Part shown: positions 17,720 through 25,486 of the stretch, one piece after another | Layout: each line of letters begins with the position of its first letter | Numbering within the stretch: position 1 is the stretch's first letter | From: Lysobacterales bacterium | GTDB lineage: Bacteria > Pseudomonadota > Gammaproteobacteria > Xanthomonadales > Xanthomonadaceae | Reading direction: 5' to 3' | Length of the DNA: 51,400 nucleotides | Assembly: GCA_015655355.1 (NCBI GenBank) | Contig: JAATFG010000069.1 | Location: 1-51,400 of the forward strand | The notes under the pieces: generated by a model | Seen by the model: only the letters and a program-made list of their open reading frames with translations | Database searches by the model: none | What the model was told of the DNA's origin: nothing | Made by a program: the position numbers and the translations under genes

Positions 17720-19162
17720 ATGAGTCCTAACTGCAACTTCATTGCCGGCACGTGGGTACCTGCCAACAGTGCGGCTACATTGCCGGTAATCGATCCGGCG
17801 ACGGGCGCTGGCATTGGCAGCATTGCCGATAGTGATGTCGAAGACGTCGACCGCGCGGTCAAGGCCGCTCGTGCGGCCTACGACACGGGCGACTGGGGGC
17901 GCACCTCTGCAGTTGAACGCGGACGGATGTTGTCTCGCTTCGCCGCACTCGTCGCGACGCGTGCCGAGGAGATTTCCGCACTGGAGTCGCGTGATACCGG
18001 CAAGCCACGCAGCGTGGCTGCGGCCGACATAGCCGCGCTTGTACGCTATTTCGAGTTCTACGGCGCCGCTGCCGACAAGCTGCACGGCGAGACCATTCCA
18101 TACCAGAATGGTTTTCTGGTGGCGACAATTCACGAACCCTACGGCGTGACCGGCCATATCCTGCCCTGGAATTACCCGGCGCAGATGTTCGGGCGGACGC
18201 TTGCCCCGTCGCTCGCCGTCGGCAACGCGACGGTGCTCAAGCCGGCCGAAGACGCCTGCGCCAGTGCGTTGTATCTGGCCGAGTTGTCGAACGAGGCGGG
18301 GTTTCCCCCGGGAGCCATCAATGTCGTGACCGGGCGCGGTGCCGGCACGGGAGCTGCGTTGGCTTCGCATCGCGGCATCGACTTCATGTCGTTCACCGGT
18401 TCGCCGGAAGTCGGGCAGATCATCCAGAAGTTGTGCGCCGACCACTTCATTACCTGCACATTGGAACTCGGCGGGAAATCGCCGCACATTGTCTTCGCGG
18501 ACGCCGATCTTGATCTGGCGGTTCCGGCAATCATCCGTGCCATCGTGCAAAACAGCGGCCAGACTTGTTCTGCAGGCAGCCGTGTCTTGGTCGAACGCAG
18601 CGTATACGAGGAACTGGTGCCGAGGCTTGCGGACGCCTTCGCCAAGGTGACGGCGGGTGCGCCCGATGACGACCATGCTTGCGGTCCCCTGATTTCCGCA
18701 CGGCAGCAGGCCCGCGTGCAGGCGTTTGTGTCGCGGGCCGAGGCGGCGGGGATACCGGTGCTGTCGCGTGGCACTGTCGATTCATGTGCGAATGCAGGCG
18801 GTTTCTACGTGACGCCGACGCTGTTTGGGCCGGTACCGCGCTACAGCGAGTTGGCCCGCGAAGAAGTATTTGGCCCGGTGCTGTCGGTGTTGCCATTCGA
18901 AGATGAGGAAGATGCCGCATTGCTGGCCAACGATACGGACTATGGCCTGATTGCCGCGGTATGGACGCGCGATGGCGGGCGGCAGTTGCGGCTGGCGCGC
19001 AAAGTGCACAGCGGACAGTTCTTCGTCAATTGCTACGGCGCCGGTGCCGGCATCGAGTTGCCGTTTGGCGGTACCGGAAAGAGCGGGCATGGCCGGGAGA
19101 AGGGGCTGGCGGCGATGCACGATTTCAGCATGAGCAAGACCATTGTCATCCAACATGGATAG
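17720..19162 (+). CDS. Aldehyde dehydrogenase (NAD(P)+)
   Basis: 480 residues of the ALDH superfamily. Motifs in order: HILPWNYPAQMFGRTLAPSL (catalytic Asn), FTGSPEVGQ (Rossmann-type NAD contact), LELGGKSPHIV (general-base Glu), NSGQTCSAGSRV (nucleophilic Cys), EEVFGPVLSVLPF (cofactor Glu). The start at 17720 has CGGGAG about 7 nt upstream; an earlier ATG at 17675 lacks a ribosome binding site. Last gene of the cluster, 105 bp after the lyase. It probably oxidises the aldehyde produced by the GMC dehydrogenase. Confidence 0.94.
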   Translation: MSPNCNFIAGTWVPANSAATLPVIDPATGAGIGSIADSDVEDVDRAVKAARAAYDTGDWGRTSAVERGRMLSRFAALVATRAEEISALESRDTGKPRSVAAADIAALVRYFEFYGAAADKLHGETIPYQNGFLVATIHEPYGVTGHILPWNYPAQMFGRTLAPSLAVGNATVLKPAEDACASALYLAELSNEAGFPPGAINVVTGRGAGTGAALASHRGIDFMSFTGSPEVGQIIQKLCADHFITCTLELGGKSPHIVFADADLDLAVPAIIRAIVQNSGQTCSAGSRVLVERSVYEELVPRLADAFAKVTAGAPDDDHACGPLISARQQARVQAFVSRAEAAGIPVLSRGTVDSCANAGGFYVTPTLFGPVPRYSELAREEVFGPVLSVLPFEDEEDAALLANDTDYGLIAAVWTRDGGRQLRLARKVHSGQFFVNCYGAGAGIELPFGGTGKSGHGREKGLAAMHDFSMSKTIVIQHG

Positions 19163-19362
19163 GTCATTGGCACGTATCCCGAATTCTCGGCGGATATGGC
19201 CGAACCATGGCGGACCTGGTGTTGCCGCACATCGCCACGCTGCATAGCTCCCAGTCGGTTTGCTTGCCGCTGCGGCGGCGAAGCAATCGCTGCAGTGCAC
19301 GATATCCAAGCATCGCCGGCTCCGATATAGTCCGTCGAACATATTGGATCGATGGAGGCCGC

Positions 19363-19908
19363 ATGAGCCGTTTTGCCGGAATGCTGGCGTGCGCGCTGGT
19401 CGTGTCCTTCGCGGCGCATCCAGCCGCATCCGCTGCGGAAACGCCCGCGACCGGGTGCAGCGCCTTCACTTGGGACGTGTCGCGCGAATTGTCGCTGATG
19501 ACGGCGGACGCGACTGCGACGAATGCCGCGACCAGCGCCAAAACGCCGGCGCGGATCGAACTCGACCGGCACTACCTCGCGCACCTGTCGCCGCAGAAGG
19601 ACGTGGAGCTGCCAGCGAAACCGGGCAAGCCAATGCTTGACGACGGCGCGAACGCGGGCCTGCTGACGTTCCGCGTGCCGAAGGACGGCCTGTACCGGGT
19701 CGCGATCAACAGCGGCCACTGGATCGACGTGGTCGATGCCGGTGTCGTGGTGCCGTCGCGCGATTTCCAGGGCCAGCGCGGCTGCATGGCGATCCACAAG
19801 GTCGTCGAGTTCGACCTGCATGCCGGGCGCGATCTGGTGCTGCAATTCAGCGGTGGCACCGACGCGGACGTCGGCATCGCCATCACCGCCGCGCCACCGG
19901 GCAAGTGA
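19363..19908 (+). CDS. Conserved secreted protein of unknown function
   Basis: 181 residues. A clear signal peptide (MSRFAGMLACALVVSFAAHPAASAAE) precedes a mature part starting CSAFTWDVSRELSLM, with a middle segment LTFRVPKDGLYRVAINSGHWIDVVD and a second Cys in GQRGCMAIH, so one disulfide or heme/metal use is possible. Relatives I recall in proteobacteria are sometimes named homogentisate 1,2-dioxygenase, but no cupin motif is visible and I do not accept that name. GGAGG precedes the ATG at 19363. The stop overlaps the start of the di-heme oxidoreductase gene, so the pair is one unit, both exported. Confidence 0.75.
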   Translation: MSRFAGMLACALVVSFAAHPAASAAETPATGCSAFTWDVSRELSLMTADATATNAATSAKTPARIELDRHYLAHLSPQKDVELPAKPGKPMLDDGANAGLLTFRVPKDGLYRVAINSGHWIDVVDAGVVVPSRDFQGQRGCMAIHKVVEFDLHAGRDLVLQFSGGTDADVGIAITAAPPGK

Positions 19909-21221
19909 TGCGCGGCCTGGTCGGGCTGATGCTCGCGGCGGCTGCCGCGGTGCTCGGCGTGACCGGGCGCAACGCGGATCGCTCGCCGCAAGCGTGGCGC
20001 GAATTGAGCACCGAAGAGGCGCGCGGCTTCGACTTGGGCTATGCGGTGTTCAACACGCAATGGGTCGAGGCGAATCGGCCGGCGGGTCGCCGCGACGGAC
20101 TCGGGCCTTTGTTCAATTCGTCTTCGTGCGATGCCTGCCACAACAGCCGCCGGCGTGGCAATGGCCCGCTCGATGCCGGTGTTGCGCCGCAGGATCTGGT
20201 GATGCAAGTCGGCACGATGCAGCCTGACGGCCGCGTCGTGCGCGGCACTTCGCGCTTCGGCTACATCGTCAACACGTCGGCGAACGCGGGCTTGTCGCCG
20301 GAAGCCGGCGTGACGATCGATTACCGCGAGATCGCCGGGCAACGCGCGGACGGTTCGCGGTTCGCGTTGCGCGTGCCCACGTATCACGTCGCACCGTCCG
20401 ACGGGATCTCGCTGTCGCCCGATCTGGTGCTGATGCCGCGCATGCCGCCGGCAGTGCAGGGCGATGGCTTGCTCGAACAGGTGCCGGAAGCGCAACTGGC
20501 CGAACTGGCGCAAGCGCAGGCGCGTGCCGGCGACGGCGCGCGCGGACGCATCGCATGGCTCGATGCGGAAGGGGGCCATCGCATCGGGCGCTTCGGCTGG
20601 CAAGCGACCGAACCAGGCGTGGCCGACCAGATCGGCGTGGCTTTTTCGCGTGAAATGGGCATGACCACCGCGACGGTTCCGGACATCGATTGCGGTGCCG
20701 ATGCGCGCGCTTGCAAGACTGCACCGAACGGTGGCGATCCCGAAGTCGAACCGGAATTGCTCGATGCGGTGGTCGCGTTCCAGCGCCTCGAAGCGGTTGG
20801 CCGCACCGACGACGCGGTGCGGCGGCTCGTCGCTGCGCGCGCGGGCGAGCAGTTGTTCGCTCAAACCGGTTGCAGCGCGTGCCATGCGCCGCGCTTGCGC
20901 ATCGATTCCGCGACGGATGGCGGCGAGCGGCAAATCGAGGCTTACACCGACTTGCTATTGCACGACATGGGGGCCGGGCTGGCCGATCGCAGCGTCGATG
21001 GCCGCATCGTGCACAGCGCGTGGCGCACCGCGCCGCTGTGGGGACTCAACCTGTCCTTCGCCACCGGCCGTCCGGTACGGCTGTTGCACGATGGCCGCGC
21101 GCGCGGCATCGACGAGGCGATCGAATGGCACGGCGGCGAAGCGGATGCGTCGCGGCAACGCTACGAACGCCTGCATGCGGACCAACGCCAGGCGTTGATC
21201 GATTGGGTCGCTTCGCTGTAG
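19908..21221 (+). CDS. Di-heme oxidoreductase (DUF1111 / DHOR family)
   Basis: 437 residues, exported by an N-terminal signal/anchor (GLVGLMLAAAAAVLGVTG). Two c-type heme sites: CDACH at residues 74-78 and CSACH at 322-326. The layout matches the putative thiol-oxidoreductase/peroxidase family DUF1111: short first heme region, beta-rich middle, second heme near the C-terminus. DMGAGLADRS and RTAPLWGLNL are also typical. Start: ATG at 19908 overlaps the upstream stop (TGATG); a GTG one codon earlier is possible. Function is not established for the family; some members sit beside iron-uptake genes. Here it lies between the secreted protein and a TonB receptor. Confidence 0.88.
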   Translation: MRGLVGLMLAAAAAVLGVTGRNADRSPQAWRELSTEEARGFDLGYAVFNTQWVEANRPAGRRDGLGPLFNSSSCDACHNSRRRGNGPLDAGVAPQDLVMQVGTMQPDGRVVRGTSRFGYIVNTSANAGLSPEAGVTIDYREIAGQRADGSRFALRVPTYHVAPSDGISLSPDLVLMPRMPPAVQGDGLLEQVPEAQLAELAQAQARAGDGARGRIAWLDAEGGHRIGRFGWQATEPGVADQIGVAFSREMGMTTATVPDIDCGADARACKTAPNGGDPEVEPELLDAVVAFQRLEAVGRTDDAVRRLVAARAGEQLFAQTGCSACHAPRLRIDSATDGGERQIEAYTDLLLHDMGAGLADRSVDGRIVHSAWRTAPLWGLNLSFATGRPVRLLHDGRARGIDEAIEWHGGEADASRQRYERLHADQRQALIDWVASL

Positions 21222-21291
21222 GCGCGGCGAAGCCGGCATTTCGCGACGGGAAGGCGTCGTTTCGCGCAACGCGGATTGACGCCGGGATATT

Positions 21292-21316
21292 CGATGTATT
21301 CGCATGGATATATCGG
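21292..21316 (+). promoter_or_regulatory. Candidate ModE-type operator before the TonB receptor gene
   Basis: The sequence fits CGATGT-N10-AYATATCGG. The same pattern with the same 10-bp spacing recurs 17 bp upstream of modA (23959-23983). It is an imperfect inverted repeat and resembles the E. coli ModE consensus (CGTTATATT...TACATAACG) in its outer halves. It ends 107 bp before the receptor start, inside a locally AT-rich patch with three GGATAT repeats (21285, 21306, 21320). Confidence 0.6.
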
Positions 21317-21422
21317 TGCGGATATTTGTGCAGCACCGCATAACCGCCGGAAAAGAGGGATTCCTGCGCAATCAGCACGCACACCACGCACCAGCAGTTC
21401 CACTGGAGAGGGAGGATTTGCC

Positions 21423-23498
21423 ATGCGTTGTATCCAATCGAAAATATCGATTGCAGTTGTATTGGCGCTGGCCATCGCACCGGCTGCGTTGGCCGCGGAG
21501 GGGGACGGCGACGATCCTAAAAACCCCCGCGATGGCGTGTTCACGCTCGGCCGGCTCGAGGTCAAGGGCGAACGCATCGGCAAGTCGCAGGCCGACAGCG
21601 CGGTCAGCCTCGACGAGATCCGCCTGATCAATGCGGACACCCTGGATCAGGCGGTCAAGCTGGTGCCGGGGGTGATGGCCACGCTCGATACCAACAGCCG
21701 GCGCAACGAGCACAACATCTTCGTGCGCGGGTTCGATCGCTGGGAGGTGCCGCTGTCGATCGATGGCGTGCGCATCTACCTGCCGGCGGACAATCGCATC
21801 GACTTCAGTCGCTTCCTGACCGCGGACGTGGCCGAAATCCAGATCCAGAAAGGCTACGCGTCGGTGATTGACGGACCGGGCGCGCTGGGTGGCGCGATCA
21901 ATCTGGTCACGCGCAAGCCGACCAAGCCGTTCGAGGCGGAATTGCAGACCGGCGTCGATCTGGGCCGCAACGCCGATTACAACGCATGGAACGGCTATGC
22001 GATGGTCGGCACGCGCCAGGACAAGTTCTATGCGCAGGCCAGCATCAGCTATCTCGATCGCGACCAATGGGATTTGTCGGACGATTTCCGCCCGACCGGC
22101 ATCCAGGCCGGCGGCGACCGCGATCGTTCGTTCAACCGCGATTCGCGGGTCAACGTCAAGTTCGGCTTCACCCCGAACGACACCGACGAATACACGCTCA
22201 ACTACACCAAGCAGGACGGCAAGAAAGGCGCGCCGCTGAACGTCTACAACGACCCGCCGAATCCGCCCAACAGTTACTGGGACTGGCCGTGGTGGGACAT
22301 CGACAACCTGTATTTCCTGTCCAACACGAGTTTCGGCGAGCGTGGTTACGTCAAGACCCGCGTGTTCTACAACAAGTTCGACAACGCGCTGTACGCCTAC
22401 GACGATGCGACCTACACCACGCAGTCGCTCAACGGCCGCTTCCAGAGCATCTACGCCGACACCGGCGCCGGCGGCAGCGTCGAGGCCGGTTTCGGCCTGT
22501 CCGAGAACAACGATTTGCGCCTGTCGCTGAACTACCGCATCGACAAGCACACCGAATACAACATCAACCGCCCGACCAATCCGACGATGAGCTCGACCGA
22601 GCCGATGCAGCACACCCGCGAGGAAACCCTGTCGCTGGCCGCCGAGGACACTTGGCACGCCGGCGATGACGTCGATCTGGTCGTCGGCGCCAGCTACGAC
22701 AGCAACCGCATCGGCCTGGCGCAGGAATACAACGCCACGCAGGGCCTGTTCGAGTATCCGACCGGCGGCAGCCATGCCTTCAACGGCCAGGGCTCGGTGC
22801 GTTGGCGCTATGCCGAGGATGCGTCGCTGAGCGCGAGCGTGTCCTCGCGCACGCGTTTTCCGACCGTGTTCGAGCGCTTCAGTACCCGCTTCGGCACCGC
22901 GGTGCCGAACCCCGACCTCGGGCCGGAGCGCGGCACCAACTACGAGCTGTCGTGGGATCGCGCGTTTTCCGAGGACACGAAGCTGACCGCCTCGCTGTTC
23001 TATTCCGATGTTTCGGACATGATCCAGACCGTGGTGGTGCAGGCCTCGCCGCAACTGACGCAGTCGCAGAACGTTGGCGACGGCAAGTACTACGGCGCCG
23101 AGTTCGGTGCCGACACGCGGCTCGGCGAGCACTTCACGCTCGGCGGCAACTACACCTGGCTGCATCGCCAGATCGATGACGCATTGCAGCCGGGCCTGCG
23201 CCCGGTCGGCACGCCGAAGCATCAGGCCTTCCTGTACGCGACGTGGACGCCGGTCGAGCGCTTCTCGCTTACGCCGAACCTGGAGTACGCCAACGACCGC
23301 TGGAGTGACGTGACCAGCGGCGGCTACGTCGAAACCGGGCGCTACCTGCTGCTGAACCTGCAGGCGCAGATTCGCCTGCGCGACGACATCGAGGTGGATG
23401 TTGGCGGACGCAACCTGCTGGACGAAAACTACGAACTGGCCTGGGGCCTGCCGGAACCGGGGCGCACGCTGTACGCGAAGTTCCGGATCAGCTTCTGA
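21423..23498 (+). CDS. TonB-dependent receptor, candidate molybdate receptor
   Basis: 691-residue outer-membrane receptor. Signal peptide 1-25 (ends PAALAAE), TonB-box-like FTLGRLEVKGE, plug domain with VKLVPGVMATLD, NIFVRGFDRWEVPLSIDGV and GPGALGGAINLVTRKP, then a 22-strand-type barrel closing with FRISF. The start at 21423 has GGAGG 9 nt upstream. It is tail-to-tail with the ModE-type gene (14-bp gap), and the next gene beyond is modA. The shared operator-like motif is the main reason to suspect molybdate (or a Mo chelate) as substrate; from the protein alone it could be a siderophore or other receptor. Confidence 0.88.
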   Translation: MRCIQSKISIAVVLALAIAPAALAAEGDGDDPKNPRDGVFTLGRLEVKGERIGKSQADSAVSLDEIRLINADTLDQAVKLVPGVMATLDTNSRRNEHNIFVRGFDRWEVPLSIDGVRIYLPADNRIDFSRFLTADVAEIQIQKGYASVIDGPGALGGAINLVTRKPTKPFEAELQTGVDLGRNADYNAWNGYAMVGTRQDKFYAQASISYLDRDQWDLSDDFRPTGIQAGGDRDRSFNRDSRVNVKFGFTPNDTDEYTLNYTKQDGKKGAPLNVYNDPPNPPNSYWDWPWWDIDNLYFLSNTSFGERGYVKTRVFYNKFDNALYAYDDATYTTQSLNGRFQSIYADTGAGGSVEAGFGLSENNDLRLSLNYRIDKHTEYNINRPTNPTMSSTEPMQHTREETLSLAAEDTWHAGDDVDLVVGASYDSNRIGLAQEYNATQGLFEYPTGGSHAFNGQGSVRWRYAEDASLSASVSSRTRFPTVFERFSTRFGTAVPNPDLGPERGTNYELSWDRAFSEDTKLTASLFYSDVSDMIQTVVVQASPQLTQSQNVGDGKYYGAEFGADTRLGEHFTLGGNYTWLHRQIDDALQPGLRPVGTPKHQAFLYATWTPVERFSLTPNLEYANDRWSDVTSGGYVETGRYLLLNLQAQIRLRDDIEVDVGGRNLLDENYELAWGLPEPGRTLYAKFRISF

Positions 23499-23512
23499 TG
23501 CGCGGCCGGCTA

Positions 23513-23866
23513 CTAGCGCAGGCGCCGGCGCAACGCGGCCAGTTCGTCGCGCGCGGCGCAGGCGCAGGCATCCTGCATGCGCCGGTACAGTTCCAGCACG
23601 TCCTCGCCCATCGCGGTCAGCTCGCCGCCGCCGCCGCCGCTGCCGCCCTTGCTGGTGCTGACCACCGGCTGCTTGAAGCTGCGGTTCATTGCGTCGATCA
23701 GCTCCCAGGCGCGCCTGTAGCTCATTTTCATGCGCCGGCCGGCGGCGGAAATCGAGCCGGTGTCGCGGATGCCTTCGAGCAGGTCGGCCTTGCCCGGGCC
23801 GAGCGCGACGTCCGGGCTGAAGGTCACCCGCAACCTGATCTGTTCGCGTGGGGATGGCTTGGCCAT
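23513..23866 (-). CDS. modE: ModE-type regulator lacking the molybdate-binding domain
   Basis: 117 residues, consisting only of the ModE/LysR-like winged helix domain: DLLEGIRDTGSISAAGRRM, then MSYRRAWELIDAMNRSF, VSTSKGGSGGGGGELT (a glycine loop typical of ModE) and a Leu/Arg helix. E. coli ModE is about twice as long, with tandem TOBE/MOP domains that bind molybdate; these are absent. The start at 23866 has GGAGAAC upstream; longer upstream starts would cross the modA promoter region. Divergent from modA, with a candidate operator in between. How it senses molybdate is unclear; it may need a separate Mo-binding protein. Confidence 0.85.
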   Translation of the reverse strand: MAKPSPREQIRLRVTFSPDVALGPGKADLLEGIRDTGSISAAGRRMKMSYRRAWELIDAMNRSFKQPVVSTSKGGSGGGGGELTAMGEDVLELYRRMQDACACAARDELAALRRRLR

Positions 23867-23958
23867 GCACTGTTCTCCGTCGGTCGGCGGGGATGGTCGA
23901 GCCCAAAGAATGATCGCGACAGGCGCGCTTGTCACCTGCGGGCACATTCGCGGTTGTA

Positions 23959-23983
23959 CGATGTTTCCAAACCGACATATCGG
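23959..23983 (+). promoter_or_regulatory. Candidate ModE operator before modABC
   Basis: Matches the pattern CGATGT-N10-AYATATCGG seen also at 21292-21316. It lies in the 134-bp spacer between the divergent modE and modA genes, ending 17 bp before the modA ATG, a position suited to repression when molybdate is sufficient. An overlapping inverted repeat GTTTCC-N14-GGAAAC (23963-23988) covers the same stretch. Confidence 0.6.
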
Positions 23984-24000
23984 GAAACCGGGAGGACGCC

Positions 24001-24792
24001 ATGATTCGCCGAATGATCGCTTGCATGCTGCTGTTGTCGGGTTCGATGTTGTTCGCCGCGTCGACGGTGCAGGCGCAGGACGGCAGCGCAAAGCTGACCA
24101 TCGCCGCCGCCGCCGACCTGCATTACGCGCTGGACAATGTCGTCGCCGCGTACAAACACGAGCATCCCGCCGCCGCGGTCGATGTGGTCTATGGCTCGTC
24201 CGGCAAGTTGACCACGCAGATCGAACAGGACGCGCCGTTCGACCTGTTCTTCTCCGCCGACAGCGATTACCCGAAGCAGTTGGCCGACGAAGGCAAGGCC
24301 GGCGGTGCACCGGTGGCGTATGCGATCGGCCACATCGTGCTGTGGAGCGCGAGCCTGGACATGCGCGGGGTGAAGGTGGCCGACCTGGCGCAAGAAAAAT
24401 ACGGGCGCATCGCGATCGCCAATCCGGAGCATGCGCCCTACGGCAAGCGCGCCGAGCAGGCACTGCGCGCGGCGGGAATCTGGGATCAGCTGCAGCCGCG
24501 GCTGGTTTTCGGCGACAACATCGCGCAGACCGCGCAATTCGCCGGCACCGGCAATGCGCAAGTCGGCATCATCGCCGAATCGCTGGCGCTGGACCCGAGC
24601 ATGGCCAAGGGCAGTTACGCCGCGGTTCCGCAAGCGGCATACGAACCGCTGTTGCAGAGCTTCGTGCTGACCAGGCACGGCGAGGGCAATGCGCTGGCGA
24701 AGGATTTCGCGCAGTACGTGCAGGGCCGGCAGGCACGCGCGACCCTGGCGCGCTATGGATTCGCCTTGCCGAAGTCGATGCCTCCGCATTGA
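24001..24792 (+). CDS. modA: Molybdate ABC transporter, periplasmic binding protein
   Basis: 263 residues. Signal peptide about 1-25 (ends TVQAQD). Mature protein begins KLTIAAAADLHYALDNV, the ModA entry motif whose Ser/Ala residues contact the oxyanion. VVYGSSGKLTTQIEQDAPFDLFFSAD and GRIAIANPEHAPYGKRAEQAL are family hallmarks. GGAGG precedes the ATG at 24001. First gene of a nine-gene unit modABC-moeA-moaA-moaC-mobA-moaD-moaE. It captures molybdate (or tungstate) in the periplasm for ModBC. Confidence 0.96.
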   Translation: MIRRMIACMLLLSGSMLFAASTVQAQDGSAKLTIAAAADLHYALDNVVAAYKHEHPAAAVDVVYGSSGKLTTQIEQDAPFDLFFSADSDYPKQLADEGKAGGAPVAYAIGHIVLWSASLDMRGVKVADLAQEKYGRIAIANPEHAPYGKRAEQALRAAGIWDQLQPRLVFGDNIAQTAQFAGTGNAQVGIIAESLALDPSMAKGSYAAVPQAAYEPLLQSFVLTRHGEGNALAKDFAQYVQGRQARATLARYGFALPKSMPPH

Positions 24793-24811
24793 ATCGAAAC
24801 GGAGGCTTGCG

Positions 24812-25486
24812 TTGCCCGCACAGGATGTCGATGCGTTCGCGCTGACGCTGCGCTTGGCCGCAGTCGTCACTGCGGCGCTGTTGCTGCTCGGCACGCCGTT
24901 GGCGTGGTGGCTGGCGCACACGCCATCGCGCTGGCGCCGGCCGGTGGCGGCGCTGGTCGCGCTGCCACTGGTATTGCCGCCGACCGTGCTCGGATTCTAT
25001 CTGTTGGTACTGATGGGGCCGCAAGGCTGGATCGGCAAACTGACGACGATGCTGCACGTCGCCTCGTTGCCGTTTTCGTTCCGCGGACTGGTCGCTGCGT
25101 CGATGCTGTATTCGTTGCCGTTCGTGGTGCAGCCGTTGCACGCCGCGTTCGAGGCGGTGGGCAAGCGCCCGTTGGAAGTGGCGGCGAGCCTTGGCGCCGG
25201 TCCGCTGGATCGCTTCTTCACCGTCGCCTTGCCGCTGTCGCTGCCGGGATTCGCCAGCGCAATCGTGCTCGGTTTCGCGCACACCATCGGCGAATTCGGC
25301 GTGGCGCTGATGGTCGGCGGCAATATCCCGGGACGCACCCGGGTGGTGTCGATGAGTCTTTACGATCACGTTGAAGCGGGGCAATACGCGCAGGCGCACG
25401 TGTTGTCGTTGTTGCTGGTCGTGTTTTCGTTTGCCGCCCTGCTGGCGATGACGTACCTGCGCCCGCGCGGAGCCACGCATGCCTGA
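24812..25486 (+). CDS. modB: Molybdate ABC transporter, permease
   Basis: 224 residues with about five membrane helices. The cytoplasmic coupling (EAA-like) loop is EVAASLGAGPLDRFFTVALP, followed by TIGEFGVALMVGGNIPG, nearly invariant in ModB. Start: no good ATG; TTG at 24812 has GGAGG (24801-24805) at 6 nt and gives normal ModB length, so it is chosen. It lies 19 bp after modA and overlaps modC by 8 bp. Confidence 0.94.
   Translation: MPAQDVDAFALTLRLAAVVTAALLLLGTPLAWWLAHTPSRWRRPVAALVALPLVLPPTVLGFYLLVLMGPQGWIGKLTTMLHVASLPFSFRGLVAASMLYSLPFVVQPLHAAFEAVGKRPLEVAASLGAGPLDRFFTVALPLSLPGFASAIVLGFAHTIGEFGVALMVGGNIPGRTRVVSMSLYDHVEAGQYAQAHVLSLLLVVFSFAALLAMTYLRPRGATHA

Noticed and set aside
19363-19908. 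Homogentisate 1,2-dioxygenase as a name for the small secreted protein
   Set aside because: Only 181 residues with a signal peptide and no cupin metal-binding motif; the name seems to be a propagated error.
21285-21325. Three GGATAT repeats (21285, 21306, 21320) as a separate direct-repeat operator
   Set aside because: Spacing is irregular (21 and 14 bp) and the repeats overlap the better-supported motif shared with modA, so they are noted only as AT-rich context.
21372-24101. 909-codon open frame antisense to the TonB receptor
   Set aside because: Shadow frame with no recognisable domain until it crosses unrelated sequence; the receptor reading is complete with signal peptide and barrel end.
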